64,000 nucleotides of DNA from assembly GCA_935421135.1 (NCBI GenBank), contig OW285187.1, positions 17,261,929 through 17,325,928 of the forward strand, given 5' to 3'. Made by a program: the position numbers and the translations under genes. Positions 41,001 to 55,500 of the stretch are shown piece after piece. How positions within the stretch are numbered: position 1 is the stretch's first letter; each line of letters starts with the position of its first letter. Origin of the DNA: Bugulina stolonifera. Lineage: Eukaryota; Bryozoa; Gymnolaemata; Cheilostomatida; Bugulidae. The notes beneath the pieces were generated by a model that did not search any database, was not told the origin of the DNA, and saw only the letters and a program-made list of their open reading frames with translations.

Positions 41001-43146
41001 TGATATAAATACTCAACGCATTTTCGATGTTTTTTTCTTGAAACTTCAATATCATTCCTGGTATCATCGCCGAAGGAAATTTCCTTTTATATGATGCATT
41101 ATGTATCATTAGACAGGACATGCATCTACTACGTTTGTACGTGCACATTATTATTTTAGACTTGAACCACAAAAATGAAAGTTGTATTAAGCTGAAACCT
41201 TAAGGGCAAGTATCAATGTCCTATACCTACTAATAGTCCTACATGTCCTATACCTACTAAGAGTCCTACATGTCCTATACCTACTAATAGTCCTGCATGT
41301 CCTATACCTACTAACAGTCCTACATGTCCTATACCTACTAATAGTCCTACATGTCCTATACCTACTAAGAGTCCTACATGTCCTATACCTACTAATAGTC
41401 CTGCATGTCCTATACCTACTAACAGTTTTACATGTCCTATACCTACTAATAGTCCTACATGTCCTATACCTACTAAGAGTCCTACATGTCCTATACCTAC
41501 TAATAGTCCTACATGTCCTATACCTACTAATAGTCCTACATGTCCTATACCTACTAATAGTCCTACATGTCCTATACCTACTAATAGTCCTACATGCCTT
41601 ATACCTACTAATAGTCCTACATGTCCTATACCTACTAATAGTCCTACATGTCCTATACCTACTAATAGTCCTACATGTTGATGTCTATTTATGTTGGATG
41701 ATATTATTATAATCTATCATAAAGATAATAACAATACAATTGTGTACTGTAATCTATGAACATATACATGTACAGTAGTCAAGTAAGACCTACTGTTCTA
41801 TTGGTAGAACTACATGATGTACATGTAGATCGGCAATCTGGTAATCTGGTAAAAAGATGGGCTATTAGATTACCTGTATTTATATATGTTTAAAATAAAG
41901 ATGTTTTGTAATCCCTACGTGTGCTACAAGCATGTGGTTTGTTACAGTTACCCTCCAAGTGCAGCATTCTGATATATAGAGTTTTCAGTATTATAGACTA
42001 GAATGTTATTAGGTACTATGAGAAGATTTTTACTAGGTGTAAAAGTTGCAAGCTTATCTACATGGTTTACTCTTCTTATGTAAAAGAGATTTGAAAGCTA
42101 AGCGCAGTGATGTTAATCAATTAATGCATGGACATTCATTCAGTTGTCTTCAAAATTGCTGGTCTAATAAAACAGGACAAAATTGACAAATCATATCAAA
42201 GAGAGCAGGATTGCAGTGAATAAAATGTACACATAAAGCAGAGATTATTATAAATGAACCGTCTCGGATACTAATAGTTGGTACTCACTTTCGGCAACTC
42301 CATCCAAGTGACGTCTTATTTCCTGGGTACTGTTAGTAAAGCCAGTCATAGGATAGCCTGTGGTCCAGGATCCGGCATTCGGATCTAACATATATCCTGG
42401 GTACTGAGTCATAGGGGCTCCTGGTATTGGGTAGCTTAGTCCCATAGGGTTAGTATACGTTGTTGGATCCCAGGCTCTGAAATTAAGAGGATTATGAAAA
42501 TTGACAAAATGCATGTTTTCATATTGGGTATGAGTGGAACATATTTTCAAGAAAAGTAACGAGTTGTGCTTGCTTATGGGAAAGGAGATTATATATACCA
42601 ACCGTTAGGATATGCCTACCTGTTGGCAGTGACAGAGTAGTGGTGCGAGAGGAGGGGTGTAGTAGAGTTGGCTGAGAACATTCCACCCCCTTTGTAGAAG
42701 TCAACAGTTGGGGAAGGGTAGTATGAGCCCCCTTTATTTCCAGTTGTATAACCACCATGGGCATTGGATAATGTGGCTAAGTTATCTTCGTAAGTCATAA
42801 GTGCCGAAGTGTTGGGGGCAGCACTTGCTACGGGCTGAGCCTGGCGGGCCTCCAATGTGCTGAAGAAGTTCTCCACATCTGGGCCTGTGAGTGGTAGATC
42901 TGCTCTGCTGGAAATGTAGTTAGCCGGAGGTATGCCGTCGTGTTGGGAATGAGCAGGAAGGGCTTGGTTACTGTTGTATGCCGAAGGAAGTAATGTAGGT
43001 TGGGCGGGGTTAAGTGTTGTATGAGTTGGTTCACTTGGGGTAGCTCTTGTTCCATTCTCGATTTCTTCACGTACATTATTGGGTGCTCTGACTGCCTCTA
43101 CTCTGTTGGCACCAGCTACCTGTGGGCTAGAGGTTCCCTCTGACAT
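35058..43146 (-). CDS. GATA transcription factor a, two zinc fingers
   Basis: Nuclear regulator binding WGATAR sites. Coding exons in transcript order: 43146-42620, 42476-42289, 37844-37648, 37011-36883, 36479-36305, 35801-35615, 35196-35058 (TAA); 1,542 nt, 513 residues. N-finger C251-X2-C254-X17-C272-X2-C275 ([14 protein letters not shown]); C-finger C315-X2-C318-X17-C336-X2-C339 ([14 protein letters not shown]); then the basic tail [19 protein letters not shown] is the form typical of bilaterian GATA4/5/6 rather than GATA1/2/3. The N-terminal half is rich in Pro, Ala, Ser and Tyr, a likely activation region; a Gly/Ser run follows the basic tail. A 5' UTR exon probably ends at 43242. The 4.4-kb intron before the N-finger carries a minisatellite and a GATA-site patch. 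Paralogue of the gene at 46574-56068. Confidence 0.95.
37648..37844 (-). other. GATA-a N-finger exon (197 nt)
   Basis: Phase 1 to phase 0 exon with the whole N-terminal GATA finger. The linker after the finger is proline-rich ([10 protein letters not shown]). The equivalent exon of GATA-b (49436-49632) is also exactly 197 nt with the same phases. Confidence 0.95.
37980..38062. mobile_element. Foldback MITE, family CATGGGCACT, copy 2
   Basis: 83 bp with exact 11-bp terminal inverted repeats TCATGGGCACT / AGTGCCCATGA. The centre holds GGGAGAGGACAACTTC, the inverse of the loop motif in copy 1 (15680-15938). Confidence 0.85.
39861..40080. promoter_or_regulatory. Candidate intronic GATA-binding element
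   Basis: A patch of more complex, less AT-rich sequence in the GATA-a intron. Three WGATAR sites lie within 74 bp: CTATCT at 39968-39973, TTATCA at 39973-39978 (one-base overlap) and TTATCA at 40036-40041. Candidate autoregulatory enhancer; inference only. Confidence 0.3.
41218..41678 (+). repeat. 27-bp minisatellite, about 17 copies
   Basis: Unit GTCCTATACCTACTAATAGT followed by CCTACAT, with AAGAG, AACAG and GCATG variants that themselves recur with a period of several units. Intronic to GATA-a. Confidence 0.95.
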
Positions 43147-43241
43147 TTCTGTTTAATATAATGACAAACACTATTATAATCATAGTATAACCAGAGCATT
43201 ATTAAATGAATAAATGCAGTGAACATTAAAAAGTAACTTAC

Positions 43242-43286
43242 CATGCTGAATTCCAGATATGGGCACAACCGTAACTTTCCACTAAC
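43242..43286 (-). other. Probable 5' UTR exon end of GATA-a
   Basis: On the minus strand a strong donor GTAAGT follows GCATG at 43242. It would splice to the acceptor before 43148, two bases ahead of the main start codon. The 5' limit of this exon is not visible. It places an ATG exactly at the exon end. Confidence 0.5.
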
Positions 43287-46200
43287 AAAAATATTATTAT
43301 TAGACGTAGCATTGTAGGGCTGAGTGCCGTGGCCCCTGTCAGCTAGTCAGATGTCAGAAGAGCTATTGCTACACACAGGCATAGCGTTGCTCAGTCTATG
43401 TTAAAGGCTAGTGGTGTGATCAACTGAACCTGTCCACTTTATTACTACTATTAGTAGAGTAGATATGTATAATCTATCTGCCATGATAATTACTCCGTAT
43501 ACACTGTACAATTATCACTGTACAAGTATATGTCTAGCAGAAACAAGATACGAGTTGGAAATCTCATATCATGATGTGAGTTGAGTACAACAGAGGCTAT
43601 GGATATACATATACATAGATATGACAACTTGTTACTATATAATATCAATATTAGCAAATTATCACTGATTGATATTAAATTTCATGTAAATAGCTTCACT
43701 TGAACGCTAATCTCTCTTCTACAATATACGACAAGAAAAATGTTTTAGTCTTCTTGTCAGGTTCTGACAAGAGCAACCCAAATAAAGATAACTACAAGCA
43801 CAATGATAAGAATAAACACAAGTTTAGTGCAATACTAGCTATAAAAGAAAAGATAGAGATAGATGAAGCAGCAGTGTATAAGAGTTGATCTACTATCACA
43901 ACTGCTGTGTTAATATAGTAGAATACAGAAACAACGATAAACTCCTATTATCATTCACACTGTATACTATACCTCTAGACTTGTGTAGAGTGATAAGCCA
44001 CCACTATCCACTGTCTTTACCGTCCACTGCTGGTCACCCTGCTGCTCTTCACCGATAGATTAACTAATTAACTGATGCTGATAATCTTTAGCGACGATTG
44101 ATAATAGACGTGGTGCCTTTGCTCTGCTCACTATACAGTCAACGATGTTAAATTTTAAGTGAGTGAAGGGGTGGAGCGGAGGGCAGAGGGATTGTTCAAA
44201 CCGCTGCTCTCTTATCTCTGCATGGTTTGCTTTGTAACGAGTCTTATCTGCATAAAGTTTAATATTCAAACTTGATAGGCGTCGTCAAGTAAGCCAACGG
44301 TCATAGCTTCAATATGGAGTCTCGACACGCAGTGCACTATCATGGTGCTGTAGGGTAGTGAATTGTGCTAGCTGTTGCTCACCGATATAGTACAAACTTT
44401 GAAGAAACATGTACCTTTGTATGTAAACTAATAGTTTACTTACATTGTAGCCTTATATAATGTGTGCAGGTGTACATTATGTATAAATTTAATAGAATTT
44501 ATTATCTACATGCAGATGTATATGTAGTTGCTGCATTATTTTATTATACTAAAACAAGTGCATGAAGTTGCACAATTATACTCAAAAGTTTACGTAAAAA
44601 TGAAAAAAATAATTACACCAGGTCTAATATATGTAGATAATACATTGTACATCACAAAATTTTCGAATTTTGCATAATTATTTGTTTTAAGCTTCACATT
44701 ACATCGAAGTGGGAGGGGGGAGGGGGTGGGGGGCGTTAATTCATATTATGTCTATTTAATCACCACCAAATAGTAATACATCCAAAATAAATTTTTCCTG
44801 TCAAAATCCATTATTTCCTTTGTAATAACATTTTACTCTGTTGATGAACATAATTAGTGTAAATACAGAGAGAGACTTATATATTCAATTATATACTATA
44901 TTAATCCATATTAGACATTGGCTCACTTTCATTGTATATTCAATAGCATTGTACATGTAGTGTAACTATGAACAATACAGTTGAGGATAATAATGATAAA
45001 TTACATTGATCAATATTTTGACATCTTGAAGCATGTACTTGCATAGTGTACAGGTGTAACCATGGTATCACATTTATATTTAAAAACTTGATTTCGAGAG
45101 GGCATAAAATGAGCATTCAGGTTATGTAACATTTATATTTTATTGCCTAATTATTATTGTGAAAATGTATCACCTTACCATAATATGCAGGCCTGATAAA
45201 TAGGCTACATGGAGAACCAAATTACTCTTTGTGAGTTATACTTGTAATGGCTATCAGTACCTGTACATGATGCATTTACAGCATTGTATAACTTTATAAT
45301 ATGCTGCATATAGTGTACATTGCACACATACATGTGTATATACATGTGAAGGCATACATACATGTACATGTATATTACATGTAATTGCATTTGGTCAGGT
45401 AATACACATGCGTCTCAATATACGTAGTTTATATTATTTGTGCATTGATGTACAGGGATCGGACATCAACATTACATTATATACTCAGAATGAGGTAATT
45501 GTATCATATTATTTATTATATTTAGTGATATACGATAGTTAATATCGATGTTGATTTTTGAGTTGTCATTTGTTGAATTTCTATCTGATCATTATCAGTA
45601 CATTGATTGGTCTGTCAAAAGCACAATTCAAAAATTTTTATCAAATACAAGTACAAGTAAGTTCAGGTGTTATGATTATGTAATTATGTACACTGTAATT
45701 CATAAAATATCAATTTATATATTATGTACATATATGCACCAGCAATCATGTATTCTATCTTTGCTAACAATATAATATTTATTTTAATCATTTAAATTTC
45801 ATTAAATAAAACAGAATCGACATAACCTGTGCAAGATGTAATTATAAATAAATAAAATTATGTTTTGTGATCACCTATAAAATGAAGTAACATACATATA
45901 TTATATGAAAAGGAATGATTGTAATAACATTAATATAATAATTATCTATATAATAGAATACGTATTTGGTGAGAATAAAATAGCTACGTACAAAAATGAA
46001 ATTGGGATATGACTTACAAATTATGTATATATATAATACATACACCAGATATAGTATACCAAATAGATACTTGGTAGACAAGGTAGGGTACAGTACAATA
46101 CACAGGTATGTAAATATACTATCTGGTGGTACATACAGCATAGGCCTACGAGTATATTTACATGTAGATAAATTAATGGAATGATGTTTCAACTAATACG

Positions 46201-46573
46201 GCAATAATATGTTGATTATAAAAAGTGATAAATCATAGACTGTAGTCTGTGATAGGGAGAAAATAATAATATATAACTCTAAATAACACAGTATTGCACT
46301 GCTCAGCTGTCTGCAGCAAAGAGCAGGCAATTCCTGTTCTAAATCATTAGATGGCCAACAAATACTTTTAGAAATAAAAAGAAGCGATAACATAATATCA
46401 TGGAAGTAAATGGGCTAGCAACAATTTACATTTTACAATAGGTGAAATAGTTATTAACGATTGGAACTGCAGATACATGCAGATTAGTTGGCAGCACTCG
46501 ACCAACCTCTACATTTCATTATTTCTATTTGGTTTGAGAGCTGAAATGTTGTAAGAGACTTGATCTTTCAACC
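43287..46573. other. Spacer between GATA-a and GATA-b
   Basis: Holds the GATA-a promoter region and the GATA-b 3' UTR. AT-rich, with many ACATGTA words and a G-run cluster at 44711-44733. No coding exon recognised. Confidence 0.55.
44711..44733 (+). other. G-quadruplex-forming motif
   Basis: Four runs of at least three G separated by single A, A and T. It lies about 1.5 kb upstream of GATA-a in an otherwise AT-rich spacer. Confidence 0.8.
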
Positions 46574-49500
46574 TTAGTTGACAGCAACTTGGTTAGATCT
46601 CAAGGTGGTAGCAGAGAAGTCATTTGGTGTGGAGCTGTTATTGAAGGTACTGTCGTAAGTAAGAGATCTTTGGTTTAGTGGAGAGTTTGAGGTCATGTGA
46701 TCTCTACTGGCAGTGTATGCGGATGGCGAACTGTCCCTGTATGTACTGAGAGAGAGGCTACTGTCCAACGCACTGTAGGCCGACACGGGTGCCGAGGTGC
46801 GTAGAGGTGGCAAACTCTGAGATACTGCGTATTCTGTTTTTGGCACATCTGTATCGCTATAATATAATGTATACATATTGTATTATGAGATAGATTGTAC
46901 CAGAACTCCATGCATGACTCCATGACTTTAAGATGTTGATGATAAAGCTATTTTAGTTTTGATGCTGTTATTATCGTTTTGAGATCTCATCGTGTGACTT
47001 ACTATGTTGCTTACTGTCTTACCTGTTATACCTATTAGATACATCGGATGACTTCTCGCTGCTAGAGGGAGAGGCTGCCTCTGGATTAGCTGTAAGGAGA
47101 GCAGACGACTTCCTATTGCTGTCCATTGAGCTAACCAGGTGGCTACTGGCTGACTGTACAGTGTTAGGGTTGCTCTTTGGTTCTAAATATGTAAGTACTT
47201 GTGATAACACAGAGAATATAGTACATTGTACTTGTAGAGTCATTTATTAGAAAGTTTATATCTCCAATTAAGAAAATGATGTCCTGTTCAAATGTATACA
47301 TGCTAGTCTGATGGTTTATTACCACTATATCTATGAGTGAAGAATTTTCTTCTTTTTGGTGCAACAAAACTCAATTTTGGACACATTAGATCTGCACCAG
47401 GAAAAATACTATTACAATCTTATATATCACCAGATTTGTAAAAAGGAAGTCTAATTGTATATATACAGTGAAAGTGTTACTGTACCATCCTGCACATGAT
47501 TAGATAACCAGCGAGTAATTTTGGGAAGTTGAAACTTGTATTTTGGTACGTCATTATGGTATTTTAGGAATATTAGTATACTTTACATACTTGCTGGCTT
47601 TTCCTTGTTTGCAGATTTTGGCTTCCTTTTTCTTGTTTGAATTCCATCTTTCTTCATAGTTAAAGGTCTATTCACCTAAGAGAAACAAAGCCAAGCTAAA
47701 ATAATTCCTCTCCGGTTTAAGGTGGCACAATATTTTAAAAAATCTTAGAGCTGCTGGCTATATAAGCGGGATTTGGTTGTAATGAAGAGAAAACACATAG
47801 AATATAGAATTTTCTATTTTCTTCATTCTATGTACAATTAATTAAAAATAGTACAATGGTTGATATACATAAGTTGAATGCAATAAACATTGTCTGGTAG
47901 AGGGAAGACAACTTTAAACAGAGTATTTGTAGTCTCATTTGAAGCCTAATTCTGCATTACTCTTGTATAGAAATATGTGACTCTTACATTATGCAGCTTA
48001 TAGTAGAGTCCGCAGGCATTACAAACGGGTTGTCCTTCATTGTCTCTTCTCCATAGAGTTGTCGTTGTGGTATGACAGTTTGCACAGGCAGCTCCTTGCC
48101 TTCTCGATGACGACTGTAAGTACAGAAATATGCTATATAAAATATTATTAAGTTATCATGCTTAGCATATATATGGAGCTTATAATATAGTTCTACATGT
48201 ACTATGCTCATCAGGATGGTTCTGTATAAAATGCGTGTAAATGCATTTCCTCTCTCAGTTATAAAATGTATTAGATTAGAATACGCTGTTTGATGGACAG
48301 TGGCTAAGCTGTAAACACTACATGTATGGTCAAAAGGACATTGTTTTTGTTCTGTAGTCTCGCAGTGCACTATTGGACACCCAGTTGAAATATGATGCTT
48401 ATATAATAACAGTGTGTGTTACATGTATGGCAATTATTGCAAATAATAGGAAATGTGATATGAATAGTGGGAATATAATGTGCAAAGCAACAGTTCAATA
48501 GTTCAGCTAATACTGTAAAGTTTCATATAAACACAGTCATGTCAGTTATATATATACATACAGGTACTAACATATTATCATAATTATGTCTATGGTGTGG
48601 ATTTGCAAGTAATACATTCTTATGCAGACAATGAGTCATCTGCAACACTTTTACCCTCATCCTTCAGTCTGTCGGTAACGTAAAAATGAATAAACAAGAG
48701 CTAACATAATAATATATTGTATAATTAATTAATTTTTTATCTTTTATGGGTGACATGTTATACATCAGGTATTAATTAGGAGATAAGTTAACTCTCTCTC
48801 AACTTGTCTTGTATTATTGATATGCCCAACTGAAAGACAGACCTGGAAATCTGGCAATGTCTCTCTATTATACAATATATCTCCACTGTATTATAATTAT
48901 TATTATAGATGATAAATATTAGCTAGATTTCTGTGATAACATTACTATGAGTGCTGACTATGACAGCTGGTAATAACTAGGACTGCCTGCTTCTAGACTG
49001 TTGAATATTTTTTGATTTTTTGACAAGTTGACAGATTTTTTATGTTATTTTGGTGAAATACTCAATGATGGTGACAAACTGTACTTGTTCTATAATGCGA
49101 TGGTGTTATGTTACATACAGCAATGTAAAAGTTGAGGTATATGTGCCAATTATATTCAAGCCAAATAAGTGCTTTGATATTGTGCATTTTTTTTGTTCTT
49201 GCTGTTGCTTGGGTCAGTTTGAAGAAATGAGAGCAACCAACAAAAACAGATTACAATATAATTTTCCATTTCTCTGCTTTTTTTCAGTGTAGAAGAGGTG
49301 TGGCGATAATGTAACCACTTTGATGTCACCCGTATATTATGCAAGCAACCCGTATAATTATGGACTAATAGATTAGTACATCATGGGATTGGCTATTCAC
49401 TTGCTCAGCTGCACAAGTCAAACTAGTCTACTCACCAGTCTACGCTGGGTACTTTTCATCAGAGGTCTGTTCTGTCCATTGACAGTGTGGTAGAGACCGC

Positions 49501-52500
49501 AAGCATTACAGAGGTAGTGTCCGGTACCGTCCCGTCTCCAAAGTGGAGTGGACAGAGAACCACAGTTTACACACTCTCTACCGTCTGGATAGTACTCTGC
49601 TTCTAGTCCGGTCATGCCGTGCTGAGGTAATTCTACAGCAGATACGCAGATATCTGTTAGTCTAGGCTTGTGCAGTCAGTGCAACAGTAATATGACATAA
49701 CGGATAATATTGTAAATACACAGAACAGATAGCCTAGAAGAAATTGACATTTACATTGTATATTATATTGTTTCATTCTAGTTAATCAGAACATACATGT
49801 AATCCATCTGATGACTATATATTTCATCCATGGACTCTGTAAATAAGCCTGCCATAATATATGGATATATACATTCATTGAACGCGTAAAAATATCATTT
49901 TCTGCAATTATTTGGATTACATAAAAACCTATTAAAATCCATGCTGATAATATACATGTACATGTATATAATAGCAGCCTTTTCTTAGGCTAACAATTTA
50001 TGCCAGTTTATTATTGTCCATGAGAGACCAGAGTGTGGGTGCTGCCAGCAGCTCTAGTATGTAGTGCAACCTGCTGACACTATGTCAACCCACTGGCAAA
50101 CAGCGATGATGCTATAAATATTTATAGCTGCCACCCATAACACATCATTACCAACCAACTGTTTACATTGGGTAATATTTGTCATGAATTCTTTAAATTG
50201 TTTATGGTTGAGACAAAATTGTAACTGTTTACAAAACAGTAATTTCTGAACAAGCAATTACCAAGTGCAGAACTTTGAAATGTACAAACTAACATACATG
50301 TACATGTCTGTAGGCTAAGGGCTATTTTATCTACATGTATATGAGAAATTTACATTGAGTACATTTCTAAACTCTAAAGTTCCATAGCTATTCAGTGAAA
50401 GTCTCAAATCGGATTTTATAAATGTTCAAAGTTCAATATCTATGACATTTTCTCCATTATTTTTTAGTAACGAGTGTTTGTATACTTTCTACTACGAACT
50501 AAGATAGATACTGTATCAACCAATGCTTGTCTTTCCTTACTTAAAACCAGTGCTGACAAATAACTGAAGCATTTGAATTTGTTTTGACTTCTTATTTTGA
50601 CATACGTATTGACCTTGTGACATTTATTTGACCTTGTGACTAGGAGCTTTAGTTGTTTGACAATTGTTGGGGTTATTGCAGGCACAAATTTCCTTCAGTC
50701 TCCAACAACTTATAACAGAAAACCTGAAGTCAGCATCAGCAGTGCCTAAGATGTACGTCAATAGCTAACACTGCATATTTCTCTTAATGTTGCTTTGAGC
50801 AATAGAATATTTTACAACTACCCAGGTTTTACCAGGGCTTAGTTTAGACAATTTTACCTGCGGTAGTAGATATACTGTCTGGTGATGACTGGCTAACATC
50901 TGTCATACTGGAATACCTCCACTGAGCGGTGTTATCTCCTCCGTATGTGTTGTACATTGACTGTGTTCTGTTGTATGCTGACATGTCATACAAGTCTCCC
51001 ATGTGACCCGAATGAGCAGGAGGGGGATAACCACCAACATCTAAAATTGAGCACAAAATAATGTGTGTAAATGAAAATAGCAGCTATTAGTTCATGCAAG
51101 TGGCATGTTACAGAGCGAAGCAAACTAACAATAGAAAGTCTGACAGCCTTAAAATGCAAAATTAATCACAAATTACATTTATTTTATTTAAAGTATGCCA
51201 CCAGCTACCATAATACACAGACAAATATAAGAATTTTAATCTTTAAAGACGGGTCTGTCGATGGATAAATAATTAAACTAAAATGGAACAATTTTACATT
51301 ACTCACTAATTATTATTTCATATTTTCTATTTATTTTCAGACTGTACATGTTACGTCAAATAATAATATGCGACAGGCTAGTAACATAATAACATAATAT
51401 ATAATACAGGCATTTATTCTCTGGTGAACCAGAAAGTGTTGCACAAGGAAGCAACTAACATGTGAAAACTTTCCAAGGTCTTGCACGCAACCCGTGGGGT
51501 AGATTTCACATAGTCACATAATCACATGAGCTATTCGGTGATTCTGAGAGTGGTTGTGTAAAGTGTAAAGTCTTTCCTTCGCTGTTTTTACTCAAGTTTT
51601 GAGATAAAAAAGACAAACACCATCTGTGTACCTAACTTGGAAGCAGATGTCATTCTATGGTGTCAAAAGATAAGTTGAGTTGGTCATACCCAAAGTATAC
51701 ACAGATGTACCTTTTGTATATATCATCATAATATCTTTTTTGGTTCATTTATTTATAACGTATTAGTGTAATATAAATTATTACCGTAATTATGTGATAG
51801 CAGCTCTGATTGCCTGGTTGAATAGGAAGCAACTGGGCATGAGCCTTTTAATTTTTTTATGGGCTTTTATGAATGGGAATTTCAGTATCATGGGTTTTGT
51901 AATAAACATTCTATAAATAGCTATTCTAGTTGATTAGGGTATCATTCAGTGTGAACCAATTCTAGTAGCTTTGCATATTTGGTATCAAAAGTAACCATTT
52001 TGACTATTTTCAAACTCATGTATATATATTGTGCAAGTTATAAGTTGTGTGCATGGAAAAAAGCTAACAAGCTGAATATCATTACACTGAAGAGCAGTGT
52101 GTGTAATGAAGATTGGTTCAAACTAAGTTAGAGATACATTTCAAACATGTAAGCATAAAAGACGTTATAAATTGATAGTGTACAATTATGTTGATAGCAA
52201 TCATACTAAATGCCATGACATTGGATTTTCCTGATTGTGTAACACCAGTAAACAAAGTAACATGTGATTGTGTTAGAGTTATCTCCCTTGACCTCTCAGG
52301 AAGTCCCAGTTTTAGAACAAGGAAATAGTCCCATGGAAGTGAGTCACATGACTATGTTGAACAATAGCACTCGAAGCACTCAATCATTTCTCTTTAATAT
52401 TCATACAGATTTGACAAGGTCACTATTTGGTTCAGAAATATTGTCAAAGTAGTCACACTTATATAATTAGAAACATCTCTTGATTTGAACAGACGTACAC

Positions 52501-55500
52501 ACATGGTATATCTCTCCCAATCTGGTATAGCGTGAGTCAAGTCATAAAGATGTCTACCAACGGTAGGCGCGATGTCATGCCTGGATAACGCAGACATTCT
52601 CCAGCTGTGATGTAACAACGTAACAATCCTATCGCTCATGGGGTTACTGAATTCCTTCATTAAATACAGTCATTCGACTCTACTATCCAAAAGTATTTAC
52701 CTTTACCCATATCCTCATTTTGTACGGTTTTAACAGAAATGATCTACCCAGTACATGCGTACTATAATAGGTCGAGTACAAAGTTGTTGCCCATGATTTT
52801 GTGGAGGTTATACTGTGTTTGGAGGCAACAAAGTAGCAGACACTAGTTAGAATATCATCAGTATAATAGGCCTACTACCATCTTCTCTGCGGAACTAGTT
52901 ATGAGTTGGTATGTTCACTCCATCTGTCTACCACTGTCCACTGTGTAGTGTGAATGTAGGCTGTCACTACTGCACTGGATACTACTATAGATTACATAAT
53001 ATAATATTATATTCCAATACTCACTATGCATGTTGTTCCACGTAGCTGTAGTCTGTTGAGAAGTATATTGTGAGCTGTTTAATGATTTCGATGAAGTGCT
53101 GCTGCATTGCACCGAGGGGAGATAACTGCTAGTTCCATTCATATCATACCCTGCAGGCGGGTAAGCCTGGAAATATATAATATAGTAAATATTAGGCGTA
53201 CATACAAACCACTGAAATTTGGTGTTTGGCGGTATACAAGTAAATACGGATAAATGATACCATCCAATGGTAAGGCAGTGATGGTGACATCATGTGATAC
53301 ATTCAGTCGGAGCTTGTAACAATAACTAGTTGAGCAAAGGTTATATTTATGGCCTTTGCTCAAGAATTATTGTGGGATAGTTACACTGAGATGGTGCTAA
53401 GCAGAGTTCAGGGTGATATCATTGTTTGACTGGATACTGCCTATAGCCTACATACAATTAGTGTACAGCACGTTCTAAATTTTATGTTCTGAGTTCAATG
53501 CAGTTTTTTCTAAACAAACAATAATAAAGCTGTTTATGTTTGTTGGTATAAATATTGGGATTTTATGGCTCCTGCCCTAAAGTTATGTTATGGATGTCAA
53601 CTACATGTATGCTAATTAATAAGGTATGCACAGCTAATGCATTCCATGGACAATTTATTACATTATTATCAAATAAGCCTATTACCATTCATGTATTATA
53701 ATATTATTGTTATTGATGTGTCCTTTTTTTCAGTATCAACTAAATTATAACAATTTACCAATGCGACTACAAGTAATTGGAGAGACAATATGGTGAGGTG
53801 GTGGTTGTAGCTACAGTACTGCATGTGGTACCAATTGGGGGGGGGGGAGGGGTCTAGATTCTACACAGATCTCGTACTATAGTTCTGACAATAGCCTACA
53901 TTTAACATGATAGCTGGAGGGGGAGGTTACACAGCGCCCCTTTCACAAGACATGTACTTATCCTACGTATACAAACTAGTATTGTTGTTACAGAACCTAG
54001 AAAGTGCAACATAACTTCACATGTGTAGTCAAACTTACATTTACAATCTGATGTATGACGACTATATAGAAATAGTCCAAATATCATATTAATGTAGTTG
54101 TAGAGTAAATGTAGACCAAGTGTATGATATATAGTAGCCTTTGTTCTTAATAAAGCATACCTACCTCTAACAGTAAAGATAACATGACTACCTTTACTAA
54201 GTCGATGAGTAATATAATATATAGATCCAATTCTAAAGTATAACAGCGAGTTTATTGAGCAGAAGAATGGAGGAAGAGCTTGCTCTTGCTTACAGCCAAC
54301 TCGACAGCGAGCTAGTTGAGCAACTTTCACAGTGTGTCTAATTTGAATGTTCAAGTACTGGTTTTATCATTACAAGTGTCAGCTTTAGGCAAGTCAAGCC
54401 TAGATTTAAAACAACACAATACACTCTTACTACTGCTAGTGATGTGGGGGTCAGAGGGTCATCTATAAAAGACTGGTTTATTTAGTAATCAAATGACTAT
54501 TATTACATCACTAATGATGATTTATTAGCTAAATATTGAATTAACAGATGGAACATTAGCTGTTGATACATATTTGCCATGTTGTTGTGGTAATGTCATT
54601 TAATTACACATATGTATATATATATATTACTACACATGTACTGATTTAAAATTCTGTTCTGCTATGTAACACCAGTGGCCATAAATGATTATTTCTGCCC
54701 CTCCCAGGCATGTTCTGCATGCCTCAGTATAAAGTCATAAAATGGATGATGGGCTTATTAAAAGCAAAATAACTGGCCATTTAAAATTCAATATTATTTG
54801 CTGTTTTAGACGCTATAATAATTATAATGCAAGTAAATAAAAATATATTTAGTAATGATTGTCGATTGGTAAATTAAACATAATCATTAACTGCTATGCC
54901 TCCCACATGTATAATATTGTATAGAGTATTACCTGAGTATACTGAGTCGTAGCAGGGCTATAGTACGGTAAGCTACTGTATAGTTTGTCATACTCGGCAG
55001 CAGCGACAGCAGAGGGATCCATCTCCATGCCATACTTGTTGACAGTACCAGATGCTGCCGCAATGTGGGAGAGGTATTTATTGCAATACTCCTGTCCAAG
55101 AGCACTTACCGCAGCCATTCCAGCTCTTTCTGTCACACACTATAGTAATGATATTAATTCTATATATTATCATGCAGTTAGCATGAGTTACAATAGTGAC
55201 GGTTTGAATAACAATTCCCTGAATCACTCACAACGAATAAACTTGATGAGATGATCACATTGGTGAACACAGAGAATCAGTCAACCAAACTGTCCTTTTG
55301 TTTTGACTGCTTTAAATCTTACATGTTTACAAACAAGTCAAAATCCCAACCAGTGCGGCTCTTGCTAGAAATGTAAAAGGATAGGATTGTTGTTACAGGC
55401 TACACAGTGACAACTGAGATCGAGACAATTTCAACTGAACTATATTAATAAGCCTATATAGTTTCCTAATTGCAATAAGGATGATATTTCTAATTATTTT

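Larger units (their letters stand above)
37845..42288. other. Large AT-rich intron of GATA-a
   Basis: Non-coding. It contains a foldback MITE (37980-38062), a GATA-site patch (39861-40080) and a 27-bp minisatellite (41218-41678). Open frames here are short and featureless. Confidence 0.7.

Noticed and set aside
42616..43076. Additional minus-strand frames overlapping the first GATA-a exon
   Set aside because: Other-frame shadows; only the frame starting at 43146 continues into the fingers.
52690..52720. Alternative GATA-b first exon (ATGAGGATATGG before GTAAAG)
   Set aside because: Lies inside an intron between supported exons; a chance ATG plus donor is as likely, and no motif supports it.
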